Positions 23,162-30,344 are shown, numbered from the stretch's first letter. The stretch: DNA of 35,165 bases from Streptomyces sp. ISL-66 (GCF_018614135.1 NZ_JAGGOW010000138.1:1-35165); one strand, 5' to 3'. Notes: generated from the letters alone by a model not told the origin. Numbers and translations are program-made.

Positions 23162-24859
23162 TCAGTCCTCCGGGAGTTCGACCGGGGCGATGTCGTCGTA
23201 GACGTCGCCCGGGCCGGGGTTGGTGGCGTCCGTGGAGCCGCCGAAGTGGTGCATCACGCCCCAGACGGCGTTCAGGGCCGTCTGGACGGCGCCCTCCGCC
23301 CAGCCCGCCGTCCAGGAGATGTCGTCGCCCGCGAGGAAGATGCCGCGCTTGTCCTCGGGGAGGCGGTCCTGCATGAAGTGGGTGAACAGGCGCCGCTGGT
23401 AGCGGTAGTGGCCCGGCAGGTTGGCCTTGAACGCGCCCATGAAGTACGGCTCGTTCTCCCACGACACGGTCACCGGGTTGCCGATGATGTGGCGGCGGAT
23501 GTCGACCTTCGGGTAGATCTCGCCGAGGGACTTCAGCATGACCTCCATCCGCTCGTTCGCGGACAGCGGCAGCCACTTCAGGCTGTCGTCGCACCACGTG
23601 TACGAGAGGCAGATGACGGCGGGCTTGTCCGGCCCGTTGTCCAGGAGGTACGTGCCGCGGGTCATGCGGTCGGTCAGGGTCATCGACATGACGTCGCGGC
23701 CCGTCTCCTCGTCCTTGTCCAGCCAGAACGGGCGGTCGACCGGGATGAAGAGCTTGGACGACTCCATGTAGTGGGTGCGCTCCATCGCCGTCCAGTGATC
23801 GATCGGGAAGAGCGAGTCGTCGCACGCGATCTTGGACAGGAGCAGCCACGACTGGGCCGTGAAGATCGCCGCGCGGTAGGTGCGGATGTCGCCCGAGGCG
23901 TCCGTGACCGTGATGCGGTTGCCCGCGGTGCGGTGCAGCCGGGTCACCGCCGGACGGGGGGTGCCGCCGTGCAGCGAGGAGAGCGAGGTGCCCTGCGCCC
24001 AGTGGACGATCTTCTCCGGCTCGCGGTCCCACATCCGCAGCGGAAGCTGCTGCGAACCGCCCACGATGCCCTGGTGGTGGTCGTCGGCCTCGGTGTAGAC
24101 GACGCGCAGGATCTCCAGGATCGAGTTCGGGAAGTCGGTGTCCCAGCCGCCCGTGCCGAAACCGACCTGGCCGAAGATCTCGCGCTTGCGGAAGGACTTG
24201 AAGGCCTCCGACTCGCAGAGGAACCCGTAGAAGGTCTGGTTGTCGAGCTTCTCGACCAGCTTCGCCCAGATCTCGCGGATGCGCGGGACGTCCCGCTCGC
24301 GCATCGCGGTGTTCATGTCGGAGAAGTCGGCGCCCTCGTCGAGGCAGTCGTTCCACGCGGCGGCGACGTCGCGGTAGATCTGCGGGAGGTCGGCGATGGT
24401 CTCGGCGTAGTGCGACTCGCCCTTGAGGTCCACGACCGTGGAGGGCGTGGCCGGGGAGAGCGGGTTCGGGAAGGGCTCGGTGACCAGGCCCACGAGGTCG
24501 ATGTAGTGCTGGAGCGCCGTGGAGGACGGCGGGAAGCGCATCGCGCCCATCTCCGCGGTCAGTTCGTCCGTGCCGGTGCCCTCGAAGCCCACCGTGCGCA
24601 GCCGGCCGCCGATCTGGTCGGCCTCGTAGACGACGGGCTTGAGGCCCATCTTCATCAGCTCGTAGGCGGAGATGATGCCGGACAGCCCGCCGCCGATGAC
24701 GGCGACCTCGGTGCCGTGCTCGGTCGCCGGTATCTGGCCCAGACCCGCCGGGTGGGCGAGGAAGTCGTCGTACGCGTACGGGAAGTCCGGCCCGAACATG
24801 GTGATCGGGGGCTGGCCGTCGCTGTGCGGGACGGCGGTGGTGGGCACCGTGGACGTCAT
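23162..24859 (-). CDS. davB: Flavin monooxygenase/oxidase, lysine 2-monooxygenase (DavB) homologue
   Basis: A 565-residue FAD amine-oxidase-family protein. The Rossmann motif VAVIGGGLSGIISAYEL (52-68) is followed by VVYEADQIGGRLRT (76-89) and by AEMGAMRFPPSST. The C-terminal FAD segment is GIFLAGDDISWTAGWAEGAV. The N-terminus ITMFGPDFPYAYDDFLAHPA and long stretches such as FGQVGFGTGGWDTDFPNS and SMTLTDRMTRGTYLLDNG match, as I remember it, Pseudomonas putida DavB along nearly its full length. DavB turns L-lysine into 5-aminovaleramide, CO2 and water. Where the Pseudomonas enzyme has Cys254 (TNCDDH) this one has A258 (TEADDH). The gene follows the amidase gene by 68 bases in the same direction. 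AGGAG lies 10 bases before the ATG. A tryptophan monooxygenase role is less likely. Confidence 0.82.
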   Translation of the reverse strand: MTSTVPTTAVPHSDGQPPITMFGPDFPYAYDDFLAHPAGLGQIPATEHGTEVAVIGGGLSGIISAYELMKMGLKPVVYEADQIGGRLRTVGFEGTGTDELTAEMGAMRFPPSSTALQHYIDLVGLVTEPFPNPLSPATPSTVVDLKGESHYAETIADLPQIYRDVAAAWNDCLDEGADFSDMNTAMRERDVPRIREIWAKLVEKLDNQTFYGFLCESEAFKSFRKREIFGQVGFGTGGWDTDFPNSILEILRVVYTEADDHHQGIVGGSQQLPLRMWDREPEKIVHWAQGTSLSSLHGGTPRPAVTRLHRTAGNRITVTDASGDIRTYRAAIFTAQSWLLLSKIACDDSLFPIDHWTAMERTHYMESSKLFIPVDRPFWLDKDEETGRDVMSMTLTDRMTRGTYLLDNGPDKPAVICLSYTWCDDSLKWLPLSANERMEVMLKSLGEIYPKVDIRRHIIGNPVTVSWENEPYFMGAFKANLPGHYRYQRRLFTHFMQDRLPEDKRGIFLAGDDISWTAGWAEGAVQTALNAVWGVMHHFGGSTDATNPGPGDVYDDIAPVELPED

Positions 24860-24927
24860 GGGGTACGGCTCCTAGCGGGGTGGGGCAGGGGGGAGGGGCA
24901 GGCGGGGGGCGCTGTGCGGGACCGCGG

Positions 24928-25728
24928 TCAGACGAGGGAGGCGTACAGACCGGGGCGGCGATCGCGCAGGTACGGGTTCGTCTCGCGCGAGGCGCGCAGC
25001 AGCTCGGGGTCGGCCTCGCCGAACACGAGCTCCTCCCCGCGTCCGGCGCGGGTCCGGGTGACCCCGTCCGGGCTCGCGAGGCAGCTGAGGCCGACGAACT
25101 CGAACTCGCCTTCCGGGCCGGTGCGGTTGACGTACGCGATGTACATCTGGTTCTCGAAGGCCCGTACGGGGACGAGCTGTTCGGCGACGAACTGGAACGG
25201 GTGCATCTGCGCGGTCGGCACCAGGAGGAGGTCGGTGCCGGCGAGCGCGTGCGCCCGGACGTTCTCGGGGAACTCCACGTCGTAGCAGATCATGACGCCG
25301 ATGCGCAGACCGTTCAGGTCCGCCTGGACCACCGGGGTGTCGCCCGGGGTGAAGGCGTCCTGTTCGAAGCAGCCGAAGAGGTGGGTCTTGCGGTAGTTCG
25401 CCAGCCGGGCCCCGTCGGGGCCGACGAGCTGCGCCGCGTTGTAGACCGCGCCCCCGTCGCGCTCGGGGTAGCCGTAGAGCACGGCGACCCCGTGGCGGCG
25501 GGCGATCTCGCCGATGGCGCGGGCGGACGTGCCGTCGGCCGGTTCGGCGAGCCGGGCGATGTCCTCGATCTCCAGCGCGTAGCCGGTCAGGAACATCTCC
25601 GAGGTCACGAGGAGCCCGGCCCCCGCCTGTGCGGCGCGCGCCGCGGCCTCGTCGAGCGCCGTCAGGTTGTCGGCGGTGTCGCCGAGCCGTCCGGAGCTCT
25701 GGAGGAGGGCAGTGCGCAGCGGGGGCAT
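24928..25728 (-). CDS. davA: Nitrilase-superfamily amidase, 5-aminovaleramidase (DavA) homologue
   Basis: A 266-residue carbon-nitrogen hydrolase with the full Glu-Lys-Cys triad: E44 (LLVTSEMFLTGY), K114 (NYRKTHLFG) and C148 (GVMICYDVEFPENVR). The segments PEMFLTGY-like, VLYGYPERDGGAVYNAAQL and YRKTHLFG closely resemble DavA of Pseudomonas, which hydrolyses 5-aminovaleramide to 5-aminovalerate. Being next to a DavB homologue makes the two consecutive steps of lysine breakdown. The later enzymes (DavT, DavD) are not in this window. ATG 25728 has AGAGG about 9 bases upstream. It is the first gene of the davAB operon; the upstream 80 bases carry repeated TTGCGC motifs. Confidence 0.82.
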   Translation of the reverse strand: MPPLRTALLQSSGRLGDTADNLTALDEAAARAAQAGAGLLVTSEMFLTGYALEIEDIARLAEPADGTSARAIGEIARRHGVAVLYGYPERDGGAVYNAAQLVGPDGARLANYRKTHLFGCFEQDAFTPGDTPVVQADLNGLRIGVMICYDVEFPENVRAHALAGTDLLLVPTAQMHPFQFVAEQLVPVRAFENQMYIAYVNRTGPEGEFEFVGLSCLASPDGVTRTRAGRGEELVFGEADPELLRASRETNPYLRDRRPGLYASLV

Positions 25729-25807
25729 GAGCGTACCTCTGTGGCAGGAGGGGTGGGGGTCCTTAGACGGTACGTGCGCGCGTTCGATCGGGACAAGCCG
25801 TGACCGT

Positions 25808-25866
25808 TGCGCTCCGCGCATCGATTCGTTGCGCGTTGCGGGCCGGAGGCGGCGATTCGTTGCGCG
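25808..25866. promoter_or_regulatory. Clustered TTGCGC-type repeats upstream of davAB
   Basis: TGCGC-TCC-GCGCA is a dyad at 25808-25820. CGATTCGTTGCGCG occurs at 25822-25835 and again at 25853-25866, 31 bp apart (about three helical turns). They lie 80-140 bases upstream of the amidase start. A related TGATCGTTGCGCGG occurs before the permease-lrp operon. Confidence 0.5.
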
Positions 25867-25906
25867 GGGTGCCGACAGGCTGTCCGATGGGCCGCTCCGG
25901 GTGGTT

Positions 25907-26313
25907 TTACGAGGCCTCGTGGAAGGCCGGGTGCGCGCTGAGGCGGCGCAGGCCTTCGAGGATGTCGGGGGCGTGGTGGGAGACCACCCGGCCGCTCCAG
26001 CCGTCACACAGGGCGGGGACGGTGAGCGTACCCTCCCCGCGGTGTCCGGCGGCCTCATGGGCGAGCCGGAGCGCGTCGTGCCCCGCGGCGTCGCGGCCGG
26101 GGCGTAAGACGGTCACGGCGACGGCGTCCCGGAGTCCGAGGTCGGCGAGTGCGGAGGCGACGCCGAGGCAGCTCGGACAGTCGTCGGCGGCGAGATAGAG
26201 CCGGTAGCGGTGCGGGACGGGCGAGAACCCGGCCCCGATCCGCCCGCGCAGGGGCCGCGCGGGCTGGGGTGGGGCTGCGGCTGCGCCGGGATCTGGACAT
26301 GGGTCTGGGACAC
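25907..26313 (-). pseudogene. Thioredoxin-fold/GST-like (ECM4/YqjG-like) gene, probably frameshifted
   Basis: A GTG at 26313 with a good GGGAGAG site opens a frame MSQTHVQIPAQPQPH that soon becomes meaningless. In a second minus-strand frame, without any usual start codon, a convincing protein runs from about 26251 to 25907: LRGRIGAGFSPVPHRYRLYL, then AADDCPSCLGVASALADLG, GTLTVPALCDGWSGRVV and SHHAPDILEGLRRL. The RGRIG...RYxLYL...CP pattern and the later TVPxLxD...GRVVS resemble the N-terminal domain of glutathionyl-hydroquinone reductases, with CPSC in the active-site place. The total length is not a multiple of three, so one indel near 26250-26275 would join start and body. The C-terminal helical domain is missing, so it is also short for that family. 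A sequencing error or programmed shift is possible. Confidence 0.5.
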
Positions 26314-26343
26314 GGCGATCTCTCCCGTGCCTGCCTGTGTGCG

Positions 26344-26357
26344 GAGACGTACGTCTC
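26344..26357. promoter_or_regulatory. 14-bp perfect palindrome
   Basis: GAGACGTACGTCTC, 31-44 bases upstream of the GTG at 26313 of the broken gene. It may be an operator for a dimeric regulator. No sequence family is recognised. Confidence 0.45.
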
Positions 26358-26394
26358 TCGCGCCGTACGGACCAGGGCCGGGGAGGCCTGGGGG

Positions 26395-26499
26395 CCGAAG
26401 GACCGGGGGCCGAAGGACCGGGGGCCGAAGGACCGGGGGCCGAAGGGCCGGGGGCCGAAGGGCCGGGGGCGTGCGGGCCGGGGGCGTGCGGGCCGGGGG
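26395..26499. repeat. Noncoding 15-bp minisatellite, seven units
   Basis: Three units of CCGAAGGACCGGGGG (26395-26439), two of CCGAAGGGCCGGGGG (26440-26469) and two of CGTGCGGGCCGGGGG (26470-26499). The change in unit type along the array shows stepwise divergence. It lies in a 423-base gene-free gap (26314-26736). The G-run at the end of every unit also gives quadruplex potential. Plus-strand frames through it are Gly-Ala-Pro artefacts. Confidence 0.95.
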
Positions 26500-26659
26500 C
26501 GTGCGCGCGGGCCCGGCGGGCTTCAGGCGGCCGGGGCCGAGGCGCTGCAGACGCGGAGGAGATCGATGTGCGGGCGGCGGGCGAGCCAGGAGCGGCGGAG
26601 GGGAGCGGGTGGCGTCGTGAGCTGGTCCACCGGGTCCCCCTCGTGTCCGCGGCCCCCGT

Positions 26660-26665
26660 TAGGCT
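26660..26665 (+). promoter_or_regulatory. Possible -10 box for the GNAT gene
   Basis: TAGGCT fits TANNNT and would give a leader of about 65 nt. The -35 region is a C-run and does not match. Confidence 0.35.
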
Positions 26666-26736
26666 GACGATCGCCGTCTCATACCACCGCCCGGGGCCGT
26701 CAAGAGTGCCCGCGCCGAGGGAAGGAAGCTCCGCCC

Positions 26737-27444
26737 ATGTCCGCCCAGTCCCGGCCCGGTTCCGTCCTCGACAATCCCGTCTGGGCGGCGCTCGAAGGCC
26801 CGCACCGGGACTTCGCCGAGACCGGGCCCGCCGGGCTCGCCGCCCGCTATCCGGCGTCCGTGTCCCCGTTCGCCGCGCTCTGCGACCCCGAGGACCCGCA
26901 CGCGTGGGCCGATCTGGCCGAGCTCGCCGGCCCCGGCCAGGAGGTCTGGTTGACCGGGCTGCTCACCCCGCCCTCCGGCTGGCAGACCCTGCTGTCGCTG
27001 CCGGGCGTGCAGCTGGACGGCCGGCCGGTGCGGGGCAAGGAGGATCCGCAGACCGTCCGGCTGGGCGCCACCGACGTGCCGGAGATGCTGGAGCTGGTCG
27101 CACTGGCCCGGCCCGGCCCCTTCTCGAAGCGCACCGTCGAGCTGGGCACGTACCTCGGGATCCGCAGCGGCGGCCGGCTCGTCGCGATGGCGGGCGAGCG
27201 GATGCGCCCGCCGGGCTGGTCGGAGATCAGCGCGGTGTGCACGCACCCCGAGCACCGCGGCAAGGGGCTGGCCGGGCGGCTGATCCGCGCGGTGGTGGCC
27301 GCCGTGGAGGAGCGCGGGGACAGTCCGTTCCTGCACGCGGCAGCGCAGAACACCTCGGCGATCGGGCTCTACGAGACCATGGGGTTCACCCTGCGCCGGG
27401 AGCCGCTCTTCATCGGGCTCCGCACGCCCGACACGAAGGCTTGA
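26737..27444 (+). CDS. GNAT-family N-acetyltransferase
   Basis: A 235-residue protein with a GNAT domain in the C-terminal half. The acetyl-CoA motif is ISAVCTHPEHRGKGLAGRL (about 165-183; Q/RxxGxG/A type), followed by FLHAAAQNTSAIGLYETMGF, the standard motif B. The N-terminal 95 residues (DNPVWAALEGPHRDF ... YPASVSPFAALCDPED) form the extra domain seen in FR47-like actinobacterial members, which act on small molecules or amino-acyl groups. The substrate is not known. ATG 26737 has GGAAGG 10 bases upstream. It is monocistronic. Confidence 0.88.
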   Translation: MSAQSRPGSVLDNPVWAALEGPHRDFAETGPAGLAARYPASVSPFAALCDPEDPHAWADLAELAGPGQEVWLTGLLTPPSGWQTLLSLPGVQLDGRPVRGKEDPQTVRLGATDVPEMLELVALARPGPFSKRTVELGTYLGIRSGGRLVAMAGERMRPPGWSEISAVCTHPEHRGKGLAGRLIRAVVAAVEERGDSPFLHAAAQNTSAIGLYETMGFTLRREPLFIGLRTPDTKA

Positions 27445-27549
27445 CACGGCTTGACCGTACGGCCGTTGCGGCCCGCTCCCCCGGTCCGCCCGTACCGGCT
27501 CCGTTCTCCTTCGCCCCTCCGCGCGACCGCCCGCGCATCGCGCTCCAGC

Positions 27550-27587
27550 GCCGGCTGCCCTTCGCGTAGCCGGCTGCCCTTCGCATA
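27550..27587 (+). promoter_or_regulatory. Two 19-bp tandem repeats upstream of the WhiB-like gene
   Basis: GCCGGCTGCCCTTCGCGTA (27550-27568) is followed directly by GCCGGCTGCCCTTCGCATA (27569-27587), one base different. Units of 19 bp put two copies nearly on the same DNA face. They lie 82-119 bases before the start codon, in a 224-base gap with no gene, and could be regulator sites. Confidence 0.5.
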
Positions 27588-27668
27588 CGCGCGGTTTGGC
27601 ACGGCGCGGAGCGGTCACACGCGCAGGAGAGCGTCCGTCGACCGCACTCGCGAAGGGAACCCACCGCC

Positions 27669-28157
27669 ATGATGCACAGGGACTCCGGGACCACCGCGTC
27701 CACCAGGTCCGCCCTGTCCCCCCGGCCCCCCGCGCCCCCCACGTCCGACGTCACCCGGCTGCCCGGTTCCGCCCTCCACCACTGGCAGTGGCAGTCCCGG
27801 GCGGCTTGCCGCGGTCTGGGCTCGGCCCCGTTCTTCCATCCCCCGGGCGAGCGGGGGGAGGACCGGGAGCAGCGCGACGAGGCCGCGAAGCGGATATGCG
27901 CCGACTGCCCGGTCCGGACGGCGTGCCTGGAGTACGCGCTGCGCACGCGGGAGCCGTTCGGGGTGTGGGGCGGCCTGAACGAGGAGGAGCGCCGCGCGCT
28001 GTGGCGCCCGTCCCGGGCCGGGAGGGGCGCCAGGACCGTCTCGGACAGGCCGGAGCGCCGGGACAGGCGGGAGCGCCGGGACAGGCGGGAGCGCCGGGAC
28101 GGGCGGGAGAAGGCGGTCGGACCGGACCGGACGGCTACGCCGGCGCGCCGGAGGTGA
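27669..28157 (+). CDS. WhiB-like (Wbl) iron-sulfur transcription factor
   Basis: A 162-residue Wbl protein. Cys47, Cys77, Cys80 and Cys86 show the C-x29-C-x2-C-x5-C arrangement that binds a [4Fe-4S] cluster (AACRG ... RICADCPVRTACLEYAL). The family turn GVWGGLNEEERRAL follows at 98-111. Wbl proteins act with the principal sigma factor in development, redox response or resistance. The C-terminal tail (112-162) is unusually long and charged, with RERRDR units encoded by an 18-bp tandem repeat; there is no AT-hook. I cannot assign it to a named Wbl class. ATG 27669 or 27672 is the start, with AAGGGA upstream. Its last 23 bases overlap the end of the convergent Lrp gene. Confidence 0.92.
   Translation: MMHRDSGTTASTRSALSPRPPAPPTSDVTRLPGSALHHWQWQSRAACRGLGSAPFFHPPGERGEDREQRDEAAKRICADCPVRTACLEYALRTREPFGVWGGLNEEERRALWRPSRAGRGARTVSDRPERRDRRERRDRRERRDGREKAVGPDRTATPARRR
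28053..28106 (+). repeat. 18-bp in-frame tandem repeat in the Wbl tail
   Basis: GAGCGCCGGGACAGGCGG occurs at 28053-28070 and 28071-28088 with identical sequence, and once more at 28089-28106 with one change. Each unit adds six charged residues (ERRDRR). The identity suggests recent duplication. Confidence 0.95.
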
Positions 28158-28590
28158 AGCGGCGCAGCAGCGGGGAGAGGACGAGCACCGACTTGGTGCG
28201 CTCCACGAAGGGCTCGCCGGCGATCCGCTCCAGGACCCGCTCGAAGTGGCGCATGTCCGAGGCGAAGATCTGGACGAGGGCGTCCGCGTCGCCGGTGACG
28301 GTCGACGCGGACACCACCTCGGGGTAGCGCCCCAGCCCTCGCCGGATGTCGTCGGGCGAGGTGTTGTGGCGGCAGTAGATCTCGATGAAGCCCTCGGTCT
28401 CCCAGCCCATGGCGGCGGGGTCGACGCGCACGGTGAAGCCGGTGATGGCTCCCTCGGCGCGCAGCCGGTCGACGCGCCGTTTCACGGCGGGGGCGGAGAG
28501 CCCGACCTCGGAGCCGATGTCCGCGTAGGAGCGGCGGGCGTCCTCGGCGAGGGCGTGCACGATGCGTTCGTCGAGATCGTTCAGTCGCAC
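28135..28590 (-). CDS. Lrp/AsnC-family transcriptional regulator
   Basis: A 151-residue protein with the classic layout: an N-terminal helix-turn-helix (LNDLDERIVHALAEDARRSY, then ADIGSEVGLSAPAVKRRVDRL, residues 3-45) and a C-terminal RAM ligand domain (GFTVRVDPAAMGWETEGFIE ... VSASTVTGDADALVQIFASD). The TVTGDADAL segment is the amino-acid-binding turn of AsnC proteins. GTG 28590 begins 10 bases after the stop of the APC permease gene, with GAGAAG in the permease end as ribosome site, so the two form an operon and the regulator probably senses an amino acid the permease carries. Its 3' end overlaps the WhiB-like gene by 23 bases. Confidence 0.92.
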   Translation of the reverse strand: MRLNDLDERIVHALAEDARRSYADIGSEVGLSAPAVKRRVDRLRAEGAITGFTVRVDPAAMGWETEGFIEIYCRHNTSPDDIRRGLGRYPEVVSASTVTGDADALVQIFASDMRHFERVLERIAGEPFVERTKSVLVLSPLLRRFTSGAPA

Positions 28591-28600
28591 TGCGCGTGGA

Positions 28601-30070
28601 TCACTTCTCTGCTGCGGCCGGTTCTTCAGTGGCCAGTCGGGAGCGGCGGATGCCGTACAGGAAGTAGAACACGAGGCCAACGGCCATCCAGCCACCGAAG
28701 ACGATCCACGTGGCGGTGTCCAGGCTGAACATCATGTAGCCGCAGGCGATGAGGCCGAGGATCGGGGTGACGGGGAACAGCGCCACCTTGAAGGTGCGCG
28801 ACATGTCCGGCCGGGTGCGGCGCAGGATGACGACGGCGACGTTCACCAGACCGAAGGCGAAGAGGGTGCCGATGCTGGTGGCGTCGGCGAGCTTGCCCAG
28901 CGGGATGAAGGCGGCGAGGACTCCGCAGAAGAGGGAGACGATCACCACGTTGGCGCGGGGTGCGCCGCTCTTGGCGTCGACCTTGGCGAACACCTTGGGG
29001 ATGAGGCCGTCGCGGGACATGGCGAAGAGGATGCGGGTCTGGCCGTAGAGCACGGCGAAGACGACGGACGCGATGGCGACCACGGCGCCGGCGGCGAGGA
29101 CGACGCCCCAGAAGGTGTGGCCGGAGACGTCGGTCATGATCTGCGCGAGCGCGGCCTCGGTGCCCTCGAAGTCCTGCCACGGCATGGCGCCGACGGCGAC
29201 GAACGCCACGAGGACGTACAGCACGGTGACGATCAGCAGGGAGAGCATGATCGCGCGGGGCAGGTCGCGCTTGGGGTTCTTGGCCTCTTCACCGGCGGTG
29301 GAGGCGGCGTCGAAGCCGATGTAGGAGAAGAAGAGGGTGGCGGCGCCTGCGCTGATGCCGGTGATGCCGAGCGGCGCGAGGGGGGCGTAGTTGCCGGCCT
29401 TGATCCCCATGAAGCCGATGCCGATGAAGAGCAGCAGGGTGACGATCTTCACGCCGACCATGACCGAGTTGATCCGGGCGCTCTCCTTGGCGCCGCGCAT
29501 CAGGAAGACCATGGCGAGCAGGACGACGACCAGGGCGGGCAGGTTGATGAAGCCGCCGTCGCCCGCCGGGTGCGAGACGGCGTCGGGGATCGTGATGCCT
29601 ATCGTGCCGTCGAGCAGTTCGTTGAGGTACTCGCCCCAGCCGACGGCGACCGCCGCGACGGACACGCCGTACTCCAGGACCAGGCACCAGCCGCAGATCC
29701 AGGCGACGAGCTCGCCCATGGTGGCGTAGGAGTACGAGTACGAGGACCCGGAGACCGGGACCGATCCGGCCAGCTCCGCGTAGGAGAGCGCCGAGAACAG
29801 AGCGGTGAGGCCGGCGATGACGAAGGAGATCGTCACGGCCGGGCCGGCCTTGGGGGCCGCCGTGCCGAGGACGACGAAGATGCCGGTGCCCAGGGTGGCG
29901 CCGATGCTGATCATCGTCAGCTGCCACATGGTGAGCGAGCGGCGCAGCGAGCCGCCCTCGCCCTGTCCGCCCTCGGCGACGAGCTGCTCGACGGGCTTGC
30001 GGCGCATCAGCGGATGGACGGGCCTACTGGGCGCGGAGGTGAGCGGTGGCGCCTGGCCGTGATCGAGCAC
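28601..30070 (-). CDS. APC-family amino-acid permease
   Basis: A 489-residue membrane protein of the amino acid-polyamine-organocation superfamily, closest in appearance to the cationic amino-acid transporter (CAT/YfnA) group. Features are the first-span motif ISIGATLGTGIFVVLGT near 55-71, VPVSGSSYSYSYATMGELVAW near 110, FFSYIGFDAASTAGEEAKNP near 245-264 and RILFAMSRDGLIPK near 350. About 12 spans are seen. Basic amino acids such as lysine are the likely substrates on family grounds, but this is not proven. GTG 30070 has AAGGAG 8 bases upstream. It is co-transcribed with the downstream Lrp gene. Confidence 0.9.
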   Translation of the reverse strand: MLDHGQAPPLTSAPSRPVHPLMRRKPVEQLVAEGGQGEGGSLRRSLTMWQLTMISIGATLGTGIFVVLGTAAPKAGPAVTISFVIAGLTALFSALSYAELAGSVPVSGSSYSYSYATMGELVAWICGWCLVLEYGVSVAAVAVGWGEYLNELLDGTIGITIPDAVSHPAGDGGFINLPALVVVLLAMVFLMRGAKESARINSVMVGVKIVTLLLFIGIGFMGIKAGNYAPLAPLGITGISAGAATLFFSYIGFDAASTAGEEAKNPKRDLPRAIMLSLLIVTVLYVLVAFVAVGAMPWQDFEGTEAALAQIMTDVSGHTFWGVVLAAGAVVAIASVVFAVLYGQTRILFAMSRDGLIPKVFAKVDAKSGAPRANVVIVSLFCGVLAAFIPLGKLADATSIGTLFAFGLVNVAVVILRRTRPDMSRTFKVALFPVTPILGLIACGYMMFSLDTATWIVFGGWMAVGLVFYFLYGIRRSRLATEEPAAAEK

Positions 30071-30159
30071 GAGGGGACTCCTTTGTCACTGCGGGTGGGG
30101 TGGGCAGGCGTCGACCGCAGCGGTCCGGAGCAGTAGCAGGCCGAAGGCCTGGGCATGGG

Positions 30160-30180
30160 GGACCGCCGAGCAGGCGGTCC
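30160..30180. promoter_or_regulatory. Hairpin in the permease leader
   Basis: GGACCGCC (30160-30167) pairs with GGCGGTCC (30173-30180) around GAGCA, about 90 bases before the permease start codon. There is no U-run. It could be an operator dyad or an RNA leader structure. Confidence 0.35.
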
Positions 30181-30255
30181 TCGCCACTCCACGTACAGCG
30201 AGTGAGCCTACGAGCTGAGTGATACCGCCCGTAATGCACCATCCTTGCACATTGG

Positions 30256-30322
30256 CGGATGATCGTTGCGCGGATCTGTCCAGAATGGTCCTTTGTTGCG
30301 TACGGATGATCGATCGCTGCGC
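30256..30322. promoter_or_regulatory. Repeated motifs between the permease and LLM genes
   Basis: CGGATGATCGTTGCGC at 30256-30271 recurs in altered form as CGGATGATCGATCGCTGCGC at 30303-30322, 47 bp apart, together with TTGCAC and TTGTTGCG. Arrays of this kind upstream of a permease-lrp operon are typical of Lrp/AsnC autoregulation. The whole 30071-30379 gap (309 bases) has no gene. Confidence 0.4.
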
Positions 30323-30344
30323 AGCCCCTCCGCGACCCCCATTA

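Noticed and set aside
23162..25728. Indole-3-acetamide auxin pathway (tryptophan monooxygenase plus amidase)
   Set aside because: The hydrolase is of the nitrilase superfamily, not the amidase-signature IaaH type, and the flavoprotein resembles DavB more closely.
26395..26499. CRISPR-like array
   Set aside because: Units are contiguous without spacers and there are no cas genes; it is a minisatellite.
26565..26667. Small plus-strand frame starting MCGRRASQERR
   Set aside because: No ribosome site, no hydrophobic or domain character; within GC-rich intergenic DNA.
26337..27569. Plus-strand frame with GAEGP repeats running into the GNAT gene
   Set aside because: The repeat is the noncoding minisatellite, and the frame is out of phase with the well-supported acetyltransferase.
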